A stretch of 64,000 nt of DNA from JAEUHO01 sp046350655 (GTDB lineage Bacteria; Planctomycetota; PLA2; JAEUHO01). Each line of letters opens with the position of its first letter. The first letter of the stretch is position 1. The notes beneath the pieces were generated by a model, which saw nothing but the letters and a program-made list of their open reading frames with translations, was not told the origin of the DNA and searched no databases. The stretch covers positions 1,104,595 through 1,168,594 of the forward strand of contig JAXMAB010000004.1 of assembly GCA_046350655.1 (NCBI GenBank), read 5' to 3'. Positions 55,286-64,000 of this stretch are shown in pieces. The position numbers and the translations under genes were made by a program.

Positions 55286-55804
55286 GTGGCCGCCACCGTC
55301 AAGCCCATCGCCCGACGCAAGAGCACGCTCAAGGAGCGGCTCTACTTCCCCGCGATCTTCCACGGCATGGGGATCACGATCCGGCACTTCTTCCGCACGC
55401 TGCGGGGCAAGTCCGTGACGATGCAGTACCCCGAGGAGCGGTGGGAGGTGAAGGACAACTACCGCGGGGCGCCGGTCCTCGTGAAGGACGACGAGGGACG
55501 CCCGAAGTGCGTCGCCTGCAGTCTCTGCGAGTACGTCTGCCCGCCGAAGGCGATCTACATCGTCCCGGGCGAGCTGGCGCCGGGCAACGCCGTCGAGCGC
55601 GGCCCGTCGGTCTTCAACATCAACATGCTCCGGTGCATCTTCTGCGGCCTCTGCGAGGAGGCGTGCCCGGAGGAGGCGATCTTCATGTCGAAGGAGTTCG
55701 AGCTCTGGGGCGAGACCCGGGCCGAGCTCGTCCACGACAAGGAGACGCTCTACGCGCTGGGCGGCGTGCGCCCGGACCCGATCAAGAAGTGGTCGCACAA
55801 GTAG
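55286..55804 (+). CDS. nuoI: NADH-quinone oxidoreductase subunit I
   Basis: A 172-residue ferredoxin-like subunit starting at GTG 55286. It has two [4Fe-4S] motifs: CVACSLCEYVCP and CIFCGLCEEACP, which carry clusters N6a and N6b between NuoG and NuoB. HFFRTLRGKSVTMQYPEERW is the usual region before them. The C-terminus is short and Lys-rich. Two strong hairpins and a 241-bp gap follow before nuoJ, the only large break in the second half of the operon. Confidence 0.95.
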   Translation: MAATVKPIARRKSTLKERLYFPAIFHGMGITIRHFFRTLRGKSVTMQYPEERWEVKDNYRGAPVLVKDDEGRPKCVACSLCEYVCPPKAIYIVPGELAPGNAVERGPSVFNINMLRCIFCGLCEEACPEEAIFMSKEFELWGETRAELVHDKETLYALGGVRPDPIKKWSHK

Positions 55805-55821
55805 GACGGTCGTAAGAGAAC

Positions 55822-55924
55822 CCACCCGCCGGCCTCCGGCCGGACGGCGGGTGGACCTCGGGGCCGGGGCGGGACGGGCAGGTCCCGCGCGTCGGTGGGA
55901 CCCGCCGCCCTCGCGGGCGGCGGG
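55822..55924 (+). promoter_or_regulatory. Two strong hairpins between nuoI and nuoJ
   Basis: First stem: perfect 10-bp arms CCACCCGCCG (55822-55831) and CGGCGGGTGG (55845-55854). Second stem: perfect 10-bp arms at 55901-55910 and 55915-55924 with loop TCGC. Neither is followed by a T-run, so they may slow or partly end transcription, or protect a processed end. Confidence 0.5.
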
Positions 55925-56005
55925 GCGGCAGGTTCGAGGGACAGTCGAAGGCTTTTCGTCCGAAATCACCGGCCCTCCGGGCCCCGCCGACGGCGACCCC
56001 GCCGC

Positions 56006-56018
56006 ACGCGAGGCCCGG
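56006..56018 (+). repeat. Dispersed GCGAGGCCCG-core motif copy
   Basis: ACGCGAGGCCCGG in the nuoI-nuoJ gap, 27 bp before the nuoJ ATG. Confidence 0.5.
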
Positions 56019-56045
56019 CCGCCGGCAGGAGCGAGCAGAACCGCG

Positions 56046-56953
<908 letters not shown>

Positions 56954-56957
<4 letters not shown>

Positions 56958-57505
56958 GCGACCTGGTCGCCACCGCCGGCGCGGGGGTCCTCCCCGTGCT
57001 CGCCGCGGTCCCGCCGCACCGGCTCCTCTACCTCGCGGCGGCGCTGTTCGCCGTGGGGCTGGTGGGCGTCACGTGCCGGCGCAACGTGCTCATCATCCTG
57101 CTCTCGGTCGAGATCCTGCTGAACGCGGCGAACGTCGCGTTCGTCGGCTTCTCGCGCATCCACGGCGAGATCGCGGGCCAGACCTTCGTCTTCTTCGCGA
57201 TGACGATCGCCGCCGCGGAGGTCGCCGTCGGCCTCGCGATCGTGATCGCGGTCTACCGCCTGCGCCACGGCGTGGACGCCGACGCCGCGGGCGCGCTCAA
57301 GGAGCGCAACCTCGGCGAGGTCCCGCCGATCTCGCCCGAGGGCCCCGACACGAGCCACGCGCACGACCCCCACGGCCACGCGGACCACGGGCACGGGGGC
57401 CACGGGCACGGGGACCACGGGCACGGGGACCACGGGCACGGGGACCACGGGCACGCGGACCACGGTCACGGGGGCCACGCGGCCCCGGCGGAGGCCCACC
57501 GATGA
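56954..57505 (+). CDS. nuoK: NADH-quinone oxidoreductase subunit K with His-rich tail
   Basis: A 183-residue subunit starting at GTG 56954; the family is normally about 100. The core of three helices has LFAVGLVGVTCRRNVLIILL and SVEILLNAANVAFVGFS, with the conserved glutamates of the membrane proton path. After residue ~105 comes a polar linker, then a His/Gly/Asp tail (about 135-183) of D-H-G-H-G units. The DNA under the tail is a 15-bp tandem repeat, six units at 57382-57471. The tail looks able to bind divalent metal ions. The stop overlaps the nuoL ATG (ATGA). Confidence 0.93.
57382..57471 (+). repeat. Six 15-bp tandem units inside nuoK
   Basis: Units of the form GGACCACGGGCACGG repeat six times with few changes, each encoding five residues of the [D/G]-H-G-H-[G/A] tail. 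Slippage at this array would change tail length without shifting frame. Confidence 0.85.
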
Positions 57506-59547
57506 GCTTCGCCTCGCTCCCGCTCACGAACGTCCTGGCGTCGGCCTCCGCCGCCGTGCAGGACGGCTGGACGGCCTGGATCATCCTCTTCGCCCCGCTC
57601 GCCGCGGCGGTGATCGTCGCGTGCGTGCCCCCGATCCGGAAGCGCCCGCTCGTCGCGGCCTCGCTGTCGATCGCGGCCATCGGCCTCGGCGCGTTCCTCG
57701 CGATCACGAAGTACTTCCTCCCGTCGCTCGGCGGCCACGCCGAGACGCTCGAGAAGGTCGTCACCTGGGTCAGCATCCCGTTCGGCGACGGCAAGGGCCT
57801 CGAGATCGGGTTCGGCACGCGGATGGACCCGCTGTCGATCGTGATGATGCTCGTCGTGACCGTGGTCGGCCTCGCCATCCACGTCTACAGCCTCGGCTAC
57901 ATGCACGGCGACCCGTCGATGGGCCGCTTCTACGGCAAGCTCTCGCTGTTCGTCTTCTCGATGCTCGGCATCGTCGTCTCGCCGAACTTCGTCCAGACGT
58001 TCGTCTACTGGGAGCTGGTGGGCGTCTCCTCGTACCTCCTGATCGGCTACTACTGGACGAAGGACTCCGCGGGCGAGGCCGCCAAGAAGGCCTTCATGAC
58101 GAACCGCGTGGGGGACTTCGGGTTCCTCCTCGGCATCCTGATCGTCTGGAAGCTGTCGGGCACGTTCGACTTCGCGGAGATCGCCGCCAAGCTGAAGACG
58201 GGCGACGGCTACGACGCGGCGCTCCTCGGCGGCACGTTCTCGCTCGGCGCCGCCCTCGTGTTCTGCGGCGCCATGGGCAAGAGCGCCCAGTTCCCCCTCC
58301 ACGTCTGGCTGCCGGACGCCATGGAGGGCCCGACGCCGGTGTCGGCGCTGATGCACGCGGCCACGATGGTGGCCGCCGGCATCTACATGATCGCGCGGTG
58401 CTTCTTCCTGTTCGAGGGCACCACGTGGGCCCCGACGCTGATCGCGTGGCTCGGCGGCATCACCGCCCTCATGGCCGCGACGATCGCGATCACGCAGCGC
58501 GACATCAAGAAGATCCTCGCGTACTCCACGCTGTCTCAGCTCGGCTACATGACGCTCGCCCTCGGCGCGGGCGCCTACACCGGCGCGATGTTCCACCTGA
58601 CGACGCACGCGTTCTTCAAGGCCCTCCTGTTCCTCGGCGCGGGCAGCGTGATCCACGCGGTCCACAGCCAGGACATCTTCGACATGGGCGGCCTCCGGAA
58701 GTACATGCCGTCCACCTGGCGGACCTTCCTGATCGGCACGCTCGCGCTGTGCGGCATCTTCCCGTTCGCGGGCTTCTGGTCGAAGGACGAGATCCTCTCG
58801 GCCGTGGCCCACGCCGACCACCTGCCGGGCCACATGGTCCTGTACGGCCTCGGCACGCTCGTGGCGGGCCTCACGTCGTTCTACATGGGTCGCGCCCTCT
58901 TCGTGACCTTCCTCGGCGACTACCGCGGCCCGAAGCACCACGACGACGGCCACGGGCACGGGGGCCACGGGGGCCACGACGACCACGGCGGCGCGCACGA
59001 GCCCCACGAGAGCCCGTCGGTGATGACGCTGCCGCTCTGGTTCCTCGCGATCTTCGCGGTGGTGATCGGCTTCGTGGGCGTCCCCGGCAACGTCGGGCAC
59101 GCCTTCGGCCTCTCGAACCGGTTCGAGCACTTCCTCCACGCGTGGGCGACGGAGGAGGGCGAGTTCCACCTGAACGTGGCGCTCGTCTCGACGGTGGTCG
59201 CGGTGGCGGGCCTCGCGCTCGCCTGGCGCGTCTACCGCACCCCGCAGGCGCGCGCCGAGGACCCGCTGCCGGAGCGCCTGGGCTCGCTGCACCGCATCTG
59301 GCGCAACCTCTACTACGTGGACGCCTTCTACGTCTTCCTCGTGACGAAGGTGCAGCAGGGCATCGCGTGGGCCTGCTGGCTCTTCGAGCGCAACGTCATC
59401 ATCGGGGGCGCCGTGAACGGCACCTCCCAGGGCGCGAGGCTGCTCGGCGACCGGCTCCGCCGGGTCCAGAGCGGCCGCCTCTCCTCCTACGTCACCTGGA
59501 CCCTCCTCGGCGCCGTCGCGGTCGCCGTGGCGGTCCTCCTCCGGTAG
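57502..59547 (+). CDS. nuoL: NADH-quinone oxidoreductase subunit L
   Basis: A 681-residue antiporter-like subunit with about 16 helices and the long lateral helix at the C-terminus. FVYWELVGVSSYLLIGYYW holds the key Glu. MGKSAQFPLHVWLPDAMEGP then TPVSALMHAATMVAAGIYM holds the channel Lys and His residues. A cytoplasm- or periplasm-facing loop near residues 478-506 is His/Asp/Gly-rich (HHDDGHGHGGHGGHDDHGG), echoing the NuoK tail. It pumps protons at the far end of the membrane arm. Starts at ATG 57502 within the nuoK stop. Confidence 0.95.
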   Translation: MSFASLPLTNVLASASAAVQDGWTAWIILFAPLAAAVIVACVPPIRKRPLVAASLSIAAIGLGAFLAITKYFLPSLGGHAETLEKVVTWVSIPFGDGKGLEIGFGTRMDPLSIVMMLVVTVVGLAIHVYSLGYMHGDPSMGRFYGKLSLFVFSMLGIVVSPNFVQTFVYWELVGVSSYLLIGYYWTKDSAGEAAKKAFMTNRVGDFGFLLGILIVWKLSGTFDFAEIAAKLKTGDGYDAALLGGTFSLGAALVFCGAMGKSAQFPLHVWLPDAMEGPTPVSALMHAATMVAAGIYMIARCFFLFEGTTWAPTLIAWLGGITALMAATIAITQRDIKKILAYSTLSQLGYMTLALGAGAYTGAMFHLTTHAFFKALLFLGAGSVIHAVHSQDIFDMGGLRKYMPSTWRTFLIGTLALCGIFPFAGFWSKDEILSAVAHADHLPGHMVLYGLGTLVAGLTSFYMGRALFVTFLGDYRGPKHHDDGHGHGGHGGHDDHGGAHEPHESPSVMTLPLWFLAIFAVVIGFVGVPGNVGHAFGLSNRFEHFLHAWATEEGEFHLNVALVSTVVAVAGLALAWRVYRTPQARAEDPLPERLGSLHRIWRNLYYVDAFYVFLVTKVQQGIAWACWLFERNVIIGGAVNGTSQGARLLGDRLRRVQSGRLSSYVTWTLLGAVAVAVAVLLR

Positions 59548-59553
59548 GCCCCC

Positions 59554-61101
59554 GTGAACCTCCCGCTCGTCATCCTCCTGCTCCCGGCGTTCGCGACCCT
59601 CGCGATCTTCGCCGTCCCGGCGTCGAAGCCGCAGGTCGTCAAGGGCATCGCGTTCCTCGCGACCCTCGGCGTCCTCGTCGCGTCCGTCTTCCTCGCGGTG
59701 ACCTTCGGCACGACGGACGCGCCGTCCGAGACCGTGCGGGCCACGGGCCACGTCTACAAGCACGTGATGAGCGTGCCGTGGGTGCCCGCCCTCGGCCTGC
59801 AGTTCAAGCTCGGCGTGGACGGCATGGGCGTGGCGATGGTGCTGCTCACCGCGCTGACGATCTTCACGGGCGTCTGCGTCTCGTTCTCGGTGAAGGAGCG
59901 GGCCAAGGAGTTCTTCCTCAACCTGCTCGCGCTGGTCACCGGCGTGTTCGGCGTGTTCGTGAGCCTCGACCTGTTCTTCTACTACTTCTTCTACGAGCTG
60001 GCCGTGATCCCGATGTTCCTGCTCATCGGGTGCTGGGGCAGCACGACGAAGACCATGAGCCGCGACTACGCGTCGATGAAGCTCGTGCTCATGCTGACGA
60101 CGGGCGCGGTATTCGCCCTCCTCGGCCTGCTCGCGATGTACACGAAGGCCGGCTCCTTCGACATGGTGCGCCTCGAGCAGCTCGCGGCCACGGGCACGTT
60201 CTCGCGCGCGTTCCAGCTGACGTGGTTCCCGCCGGTGTTCCTCGGCTTCGCGGCCCTCGTGCCGATGTGGCCGCTGCACTCCTGGAGCCCGGGCGGCCAC
60301 GCGGCCGCGCCCGCCGCGGTCTCGATGCTGCACGCCGGCGTGCTCATGAAGATCGGCGCGTACGGCATCCTGCGCGTCGCCGTCACGTACATGCCCGAGG
60401 CGGCGCAGGTGTACCTGCCCTGGGTGGGCGTCCTCTGCTGCTTCAACATCGTCTACGGCGGCCTCGTGGCGATGGCGCAGAAGGACATGAAGTTCGTCGT
60501 CGGCTACTCGTCGTCGAGCCACATGGGCTACGTGCTGCTCGGCATCGCGACCGCCAACCTGATCGGCGTGCAGGGCGCGGTCTACCTGATGTTCGCCCAC
60601 GGCGTCATGACGGCCCTGGCCTTCTCGCTGATCGGCTTCTTCTACGAGCAGACCCACACGCGCATGCTCGAGGACCTCGGCGGCCTCATGAAGCGGCTGC
60701 CGTTCGTCGGCACCTGCTTCGTCATCATGTCGATGGCGTCCGCGGGCCTGCCGGGCTTCGCGAACTTCGTGAGCGAGCTGCTCGTGATCATCGGCGCGTG
60801 GCACGCGGGGATGTACGTGCCGGCGATCCTCGCCACGTGGGGCATCGTCGTCACCGGCGTCTACCTGCTGCGCACGGTGAAGTCGGCCTTCCTCGGCAAG
60901 ATGCCCGCCCGCTGGGAGGGCCTCGAGGACGCGCGCACGCCGTTCCAGAAGCTCCCGTTCGTCCTGCTCGTCTCGACGCTCCTCCTGTTCGGGTTCTGGC
61001 CGGCCCCGCTGCTCTCCCTGATCCGGCAGGGCGTCACGCCCATCGTCGCGTCCCTCGACAAGGCGGCCCAGAAGACCGCCGCCGAGACGGGCCAGAGGTA
61101 G
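59554..61101 (+). CDS. nuoM: NADH-quinone oxidoreductase subunit M
   Basis: A 515-residue antiporter-like subunit starting at GTG 59554, with about 14 helices. LFFYYFFYELAVIPMFLLIG carries the conserved Glu. MWPLHSWSPGGHAAAPAAVS then MLHAGVLMKIGAYGILRV is the channel segment. In most NuoM proteins it reads H-x-W-L-P-D-A-H-x-x-A-P-T, so the Asp of P-D-A-H is replaced by Gly here (P-G-G-H), while the His and the later Lys remain. MFAHGVMTALAFSLIGFFYE is also typical. The gene lies 6 bp after nuoL and 3 bp before nuoN. Confidence 0.94.
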   Translation: MNLPLVILLLPAFATLAIFAVPASKPQVVKGIAFLATLGVLVASVFLAVTFGTTDAPSETVRATGHVYKHVMSVPWVPALGLQFKLGVDGMGVAMVLLTALTIFTGVCVSFSVKERAKEFFLNLLALVTGVFGVFVSLDLFFYYFFYELAVIPMFLLIGCWGSTTKTMSRDYASMKLVLMLTTGAVFALLGLLAMYTKAGSFDMVRLEQLAATGTFSRAFQLTWFPPVFLGFAALVPMWPLHSWSPGGHAAAPAAVSMLHAGVLMKIGAYGILRVAVTYMPEAAQVYLPWVGVLCCFNIVYGGLVAMAQKDMKFVVGYSSSSHMGYVLLGIATANLIGVQGAVYLMFAHGVMTALAFSLIGFFYEQTHTRMLEDLGGLMKRLPFVGTCFVIMSMASAGLPGFANFVSELLVIIGAWHAGMYVPAILATWGIVVTGVYLLRTVKSAFLGKMPARWEGLEDARTPFQKLPFVLLVSTLLLFGFWPAPLLSLIRQGVTPIVASLDKAAQKTAAETGQR

Positions 61102-61104
61102 ACC

Positions 61105-62604
61105 GTGAACCTCCACCTGATCCTCCCCGAGATCCTCGTCCTCGTCGGCGGCCTCCTGGCCGTCACCGTGTCCCTCGTGGCGCCGCCCGCGCGGCGCCCG
61201 GGGCTCGTGCCCTGGGTCGCCGGGCTCGCGCTCGCGGCCGCGCTCGCCGCGGTGGTCCTCGGGCGCCCCGACGGCGTCGCGCTCGCGGGCTCGCACCTCT
61301 CCGACGGCTTCAGCCGATTCGTCCGCGGGCTGGCCTGCGCGGGCGGCCTGATGCTCGTGCTCGTGTCGTCCTCGTACACGCGCCGGCTCGACCGCGGGCA
61401 CGGCGAGTTCTACGGCCTGCTGCTGTTCGCGCTCCTCGGCGTGATGCTCGTGTCGGCCGTGACCGACCTCATGGGCCTATTCGTCTCGCTCGAGCTCGTG
61501 ACGATCACGTCCTACGTCCTCGCCGCCTTCAAGCGGACCGACACGCGGTCGGCCGAGGCGGGCCTCAAGTACCTCGTCGTCGGCGCCGTGTCGTCCGCAT
61601 TCCTGCTGTTCGGCTGCGCCCTCGTCTTCGGCGCCACGGGCAGCGTGACGTTCACGACGATCGCGACGCACGTCGCCGGCAAGGGCTTCGCCCCGCTGCT
61701 CGCCCTCGGCACCGGCCTCGTCTTCTGCGGCCTCTTCTTCAAGGCCGCCGCCGTCCCGTTCCAGGTCTGGGCGCCCGACGTCTACCAGGGCGCGCCCTCG
61801 CCCGTGACCGCGTTCCTCTCGAGCCTCTCGAAGTCGGCGGGCTTCGTCCTCCTGCTGCGCGTCGTCTCGATCCTGGTCGTCCCGGCCGCGGGCACGCCGG
61901 GCGGCGACGCGTGGATCGCGTTCTTCGGCGTCGTCGCGTCGCTCACGCTCCTCTACGGCAACCTCGGCGCGATGCCGCAGCGCGACGTCAAGCGCCTCCT
62001 GGCGTACTCGTCGATCGGCCACGCCGGCTACATGCTGCTCGGCGTCACCGTCGTCATCGCGGCGAAGACGACCGCCCTGCGGGTGGACGGCGCCGCGGCG
62101 GTGCTCGTCTACCTCGTCGCCTACTACCTCACGACGCTGACCGCGTTCGCGGTCGTGGTCGCGCTCTCCGCGCAGGGCCGCGGGCACGACGCGTCGACCG
62201 TCTACGCCGGGCTGCACCGCCGCTCGCCGCTCCTCGCCTTCGCGATGCTGCTGGCGCTGCTCTCGCTCGCGGGCGTGCCGCCCATGGCGGGCCTCATCGG
62301 CAAGTTCCTCGTCTTCTTCTCGCTCATCGGCGCCGCCGAGGCGCGTCCGGGGCTCTACGCGCTGGGCGTCGTCGGCTCGCTCGGCGTCGTCCTCTCGCTC
62401 TACTACTACCTGCTCCTGATCCGCGAGATGTACGCGAAGGAGCCCGCGGCGGACGGCCCGCAGGGCCCGATCACCCTCGGGCTCGGCACGAAGGTGGCCG
62501 TGTTCGCCGGCATCTTCGCGCTCATCGGGCTCGGCGTGTACTGGGCCGGCGCGTTCGACGCGGCGCGCGCGGCCGCGTCCGCCCTCTTCGCCGCCCGCGG
62601 CTGA
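61105..62604 (+). CDS. nuoN: NADH-quinone oxidoreductase subunit N
   Basis: A 499-residue antiporter-like subunit starting at GTG 61105, with about 14 helices. LMGLFVSLELVTITSYVLAA has the conserved Glu. FFKAAAVPFQVWAPDVYQGA then PSPVTAFLSSLSKSAGFVLL has the channel Lys residues. RLLAYSSIGHAGYMLLGV and LLSLAGVPPMAGLIGKFLVF are family marks. It is the inner antiporter unit next to NuoK in the membrane arm. Last gene of the operon; inverted dispersed motifs follow (62611-62661). Confidence 0.95.
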   Translation: MNLHLILPEILVLVGGLLAVTVSLVAPPARRPGLVPWVAGLALAAALAAVVLGRPDGVALAGSHLSDGFSRFVRGLACAGGLMLVLVSSSYTRRLDRGHGEFYGLLLFALLGVMLVSAVTDLMGLFVSLELVTITSYVLAAFKRTDTRSAEAGLKYLVVGAVSSAFLLFGCALVFGATGSVTFTTIATHVAGKGFAPLLALGTGLVFCGLFFKAAAVPFQVWAPDVYQGAPSPVTAFLSSLSKSAGFVLLLRVVSILVVPAAGTPGGDAWIAFFGVVASLTLLYGNLGAMPQRDVKRLLAYSSIGHAGYMLLGVTVVIAAKTTALRVDGAAAVLVYLVAYYLTTLTAFAVVVALSAQGRGHDASTVYAGLHRRSPLLAFAMLLALLSLAGVPPMAGLIGKFLVFFSLIGAAEARPGLYALGVVGSLGVVLSLYYYLLLIREMYAKEPAADGPQGPITLGLGTKVAVFAGIFALIGLGVYWAGAFDAARAAASALFAARG

Positions 62605-62610
62605 CGGCGA

Positions 62611-62661
62611 CCGGGCCTCGCGGTCCCGCGCCCCCGAGCGGGCGTCAGGGTCGCGAGGCCC
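62611..62661. terminator. Inverted pair of dispersed motifs after nuoN
   Basis: CCGGGCCTCGCGGTCCC (62611-62627, full motif reversed) faces GGGTCGCGAGGCCC (62648-62661). The arms can pair over about 13 bases with a bulge, giving a stem just 7 bp after the nuoN stop. There is no T-run. A role in ending the nuo message is inferred from position. Confidence 0.45.
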
Positions 62662-62803
62662 AGGGGACGGCGTCCGGGAGGGTGCGGCCCGGGGGCTCTC
62701 CGTCCCGGACGGCGGGGCGCGCGGTCCCGGAGAGCCGGGGCGACGGGACGCGACGGCGGTCCGGTCCGCGGCTTCAATGGCGGGGTCCTGCCCGGAGTCC
62801 CCC

Positions 62804-64000
62804 GTGAACGAGCCCACGAGCGCCGCCCCTCCGCCGTTCCCCGGGGGCGCGTCGCCGGACGTCGTGCCGGGACCGTGGACCGCGCTGCGGCCGTTCGTCG
62901 CGGTGGCGCTGCTCGTCCTCGCGCTCGGGACGCCGCTGGAGGCCGGCTGGCAGCGGATCGTCGTGGCGGCCGCCGCGTTCGGGCTCCTCCTCTGCGCGTG
63001 GCCGCCCAAGGCGACGTCCACCGGCGTGCCCGGGAGGGTCGCCCTCGTCCTCGGCGGGGCCCTGGCGCTGTTCGCGCCGTTCGCGTACTCGAACCCCTGG
63101 TTCGGCGTCGACGCCAACGAGTGGCCCTGGGACTACTGGGTGGCGTCGCGACGCTGGGTCCACCGCGTGGACGTCGCGTTGTGGGTCCTCACGGCGGTGC
63201 TCGCGCTCGTCGCCGGGCTCGCGCGGCGGCGCGGGACGGTCGTGGTGGCGCTCACGGCGACGGTCCTGCTGGCCGCGCGCGGCTTCGCCGAACGCGGGGC
63301 GCTCTCGCTCGTCCGGATGGAGCGGGTCAACCTGCTGTGGACGCTGGCGGCGGGGACGATGGGCGGCGCGCTGCTGCACCTCGCCTCGGCGCGGGAGCGC
63401 GGTCGCGGGGCCGCGCGCGGCATCGTGGTGGCGGGCGTTGCGGCGATCCTGATGGTGTACGGGTCGTGGTTCCCGCAGGACGGCGAGCACTCGAGCCTCT
63501 GGCACTACGCCACCGACCTCCCGCCGATCCTCGGCGGCGCGTTCCTCGGCGCCGAGCTGGACGACCGGTACGTCGAGAACCTGACCCAGCAGACGTGGCT
63601 CGTCGCCATGCCGGTGCTCTGCCAGGCGGCGTCGCTGGCGCTCGCGCTGCTCGTCGCGGCGGTGCCGTCGCGGTTCCGCGGGCGCCCGGTCCGGTTCGTC
63701 GCGGGCCTCGCGCTCCTCGCGATGATCGGCACGTGGCTGGTGCCCGCCCGGGCCGTGATGTGGTTCCTGCGGGACACGGGCGAGGGGCTCCTCCAGACGC
63801 GCTACCTGCAGGCGGTCGGCGAAGTGCTGATGAAGGCCGGGCTGTGCGTCTACCTCATGCTCTCCGGGACCGTGCTCGCCCTCCTCGGGCGCGACGCCGG
63901 ACCCGCGGCGGCGCCCGCCCCGCTCGCCGGGCGTCCGTCCGGCCAGGGGCGCAGGTGGCTCTACGCGGCCGTCGCGGTGCTCGGGGCGTTCGTGGTGTGG
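62804..64000 (+). CDS. Multi-pass membrane protein, N-terminal part
   Basis: An open frame runs from GTG 62804 to the right edge without a stop (399 codons), with GGAG about 8 nt upstream. After a Pro-rich start of ~25 residues there are about ten hydrophobic segments, for example ALRPFVAVALLVLALGTPLE, RVALVLGGALALFAPFAYS, LWVLTAVLALVAGLARRRG and ASLALALLVAAVPSRFRG. Charged loops such as NPWFGVDANEWPWDYW lie between them. I do not recognise the family. It lies 199 bp after nuoN, and the gap holds only the inverted motifs, so it is probably a separate transcription unit. Confidence 0.7.
   Translation, partial: MNEPTSAAPPPFPGGASPDVVPGPWTALRPFVAVALLVLALGTPLEAGWQRIVVAAAAFGLLLCAWPPKATSTGVPGRVALVLGGALALFAPFAYSNPWFGVDANEWPWDYWVASRRWVHRVDVALWVLTAVLALVAGLARRRGTVVVALTATVLLAARGFAERGALSLVRMERVNLLWTLAAGTMGGALLHLASARERGRGAARGIVVAGVAAILMVYGSWFPQDGEHSSLWHYATDLPPILGGAFLGAELDDRYVENLTQQTWLVAMPVLCQAASLALALLVAAVPSRFRGRPVRFVAGLALLAMIGTWLVPARAVMWFLRDTGEGLLQTRYLQAVGEVLMKAGLCVYLMLSGTVLALLGRDAGPAAAPAPLAGRPSGQGRRWLYAAVAVLGAFVVW

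Noticed and set aside
57466..61401. 1311-codon minus-strand frame opposite nuoL and nuoM
   Set aside because: Composition is Arg/Glu/His-rich shadow sequence, and the plus strand has unmistakable complex I genes.

Overview
The window is very GC-rich DNA (roughly 70-75% G+C by eye), with about 50 genes on both strands. Lineage is inferred from content: large proteins of carboxypeptidase-regulatory-like repeats, a CRTAC1/ASPIC-type FG-GAP lipoprotein, an ECF sigma factor fused to a membrane anchor and a pseudopilin-like domain, a cluster of Pro/Ala-rich secreted thioredoxin-fold proteins, and duplicated groEL. Together these point to a GC-rich member of the Planctomycetota. Acidobacteriota or another deep-branching GC-rich phylum is not excluded.

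Layout. 1-61: start of a methylthioadenosine phosphorylase. 325-11448: envelope proteins (two carboxypeptidase-regulatory-repeat proteins, a CDP-alcohol phosphatidyltransferase-like fragment, an oligosaccharide flippase, a GGDEF diguanylate cyclase), CutA, asparagine synthetase and a basic protein with a duplicated motif. 11665-15630: three tandem paralogous secreted thioredoxin-like proteins. 15959-22049: chaperone block groEL1-groES-groEL2, then dnaJ-grpE, running on into fmdB-type zinc ribbon, yacG, a membrane protein and queE. 24568-30732: small membrane protein, der GTPase, a peptide-type ABC importer (binding lipoprotein and two permeases, no ATPase here) and a lipoprotein. 30672-40988: THUMP-like methyltransferase, aconitase, Lon, a radical SAM protein, a PAS-Fis regulator and an acetyltransferase. 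41019-47159: membrane-tethered ECF sigma factor, small lipoprotein, a receptor-domain/metzincin fusion and the CRTAC1-like protein. 47588-62604: complete proton-pumping NADH:quinone oxidoreductase (complex I) operon nuoABCDEFGHIJKLMN. 62804-64000: start of a multi-pass membrane protein.

How it fits together. The chaperone block (GroEL/ES, DnaJ, GrpE) is a folding and stress module. The nuo operon, with aconitase elsewhere in the window, indicates respiratory metabolism. NuoJ carries a large soluble insertion, NuoK a His-rich tail, NuoL a His-rich loop, and NuoG a shortened C-terminal half. The 41-45 kb block pairs a sigma factor that looks able to sense across the membrane with an unusual secreted receptor-protease.

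Non-coding structure is the least expected part. A short dispersed motif, in full GGGACCGCGAGGCCCGG or one base shorter, recurs in many intergenic gaps in both orientations, often as inverted pairs, and also inside genes. A 114-bp element with near-identical inverted ends is present three times at 31982-32386. Two diverged copies of a ~200-bp intergenic element lie 19.7 kb apart in opposite orientation (19750-19946 and 39431-39632), and both run into tandem repeats. Many genes have a TANNNT box only 6-12 nt before the start codon and no Shine-Dalgarno, which suggests leaderless transcription.
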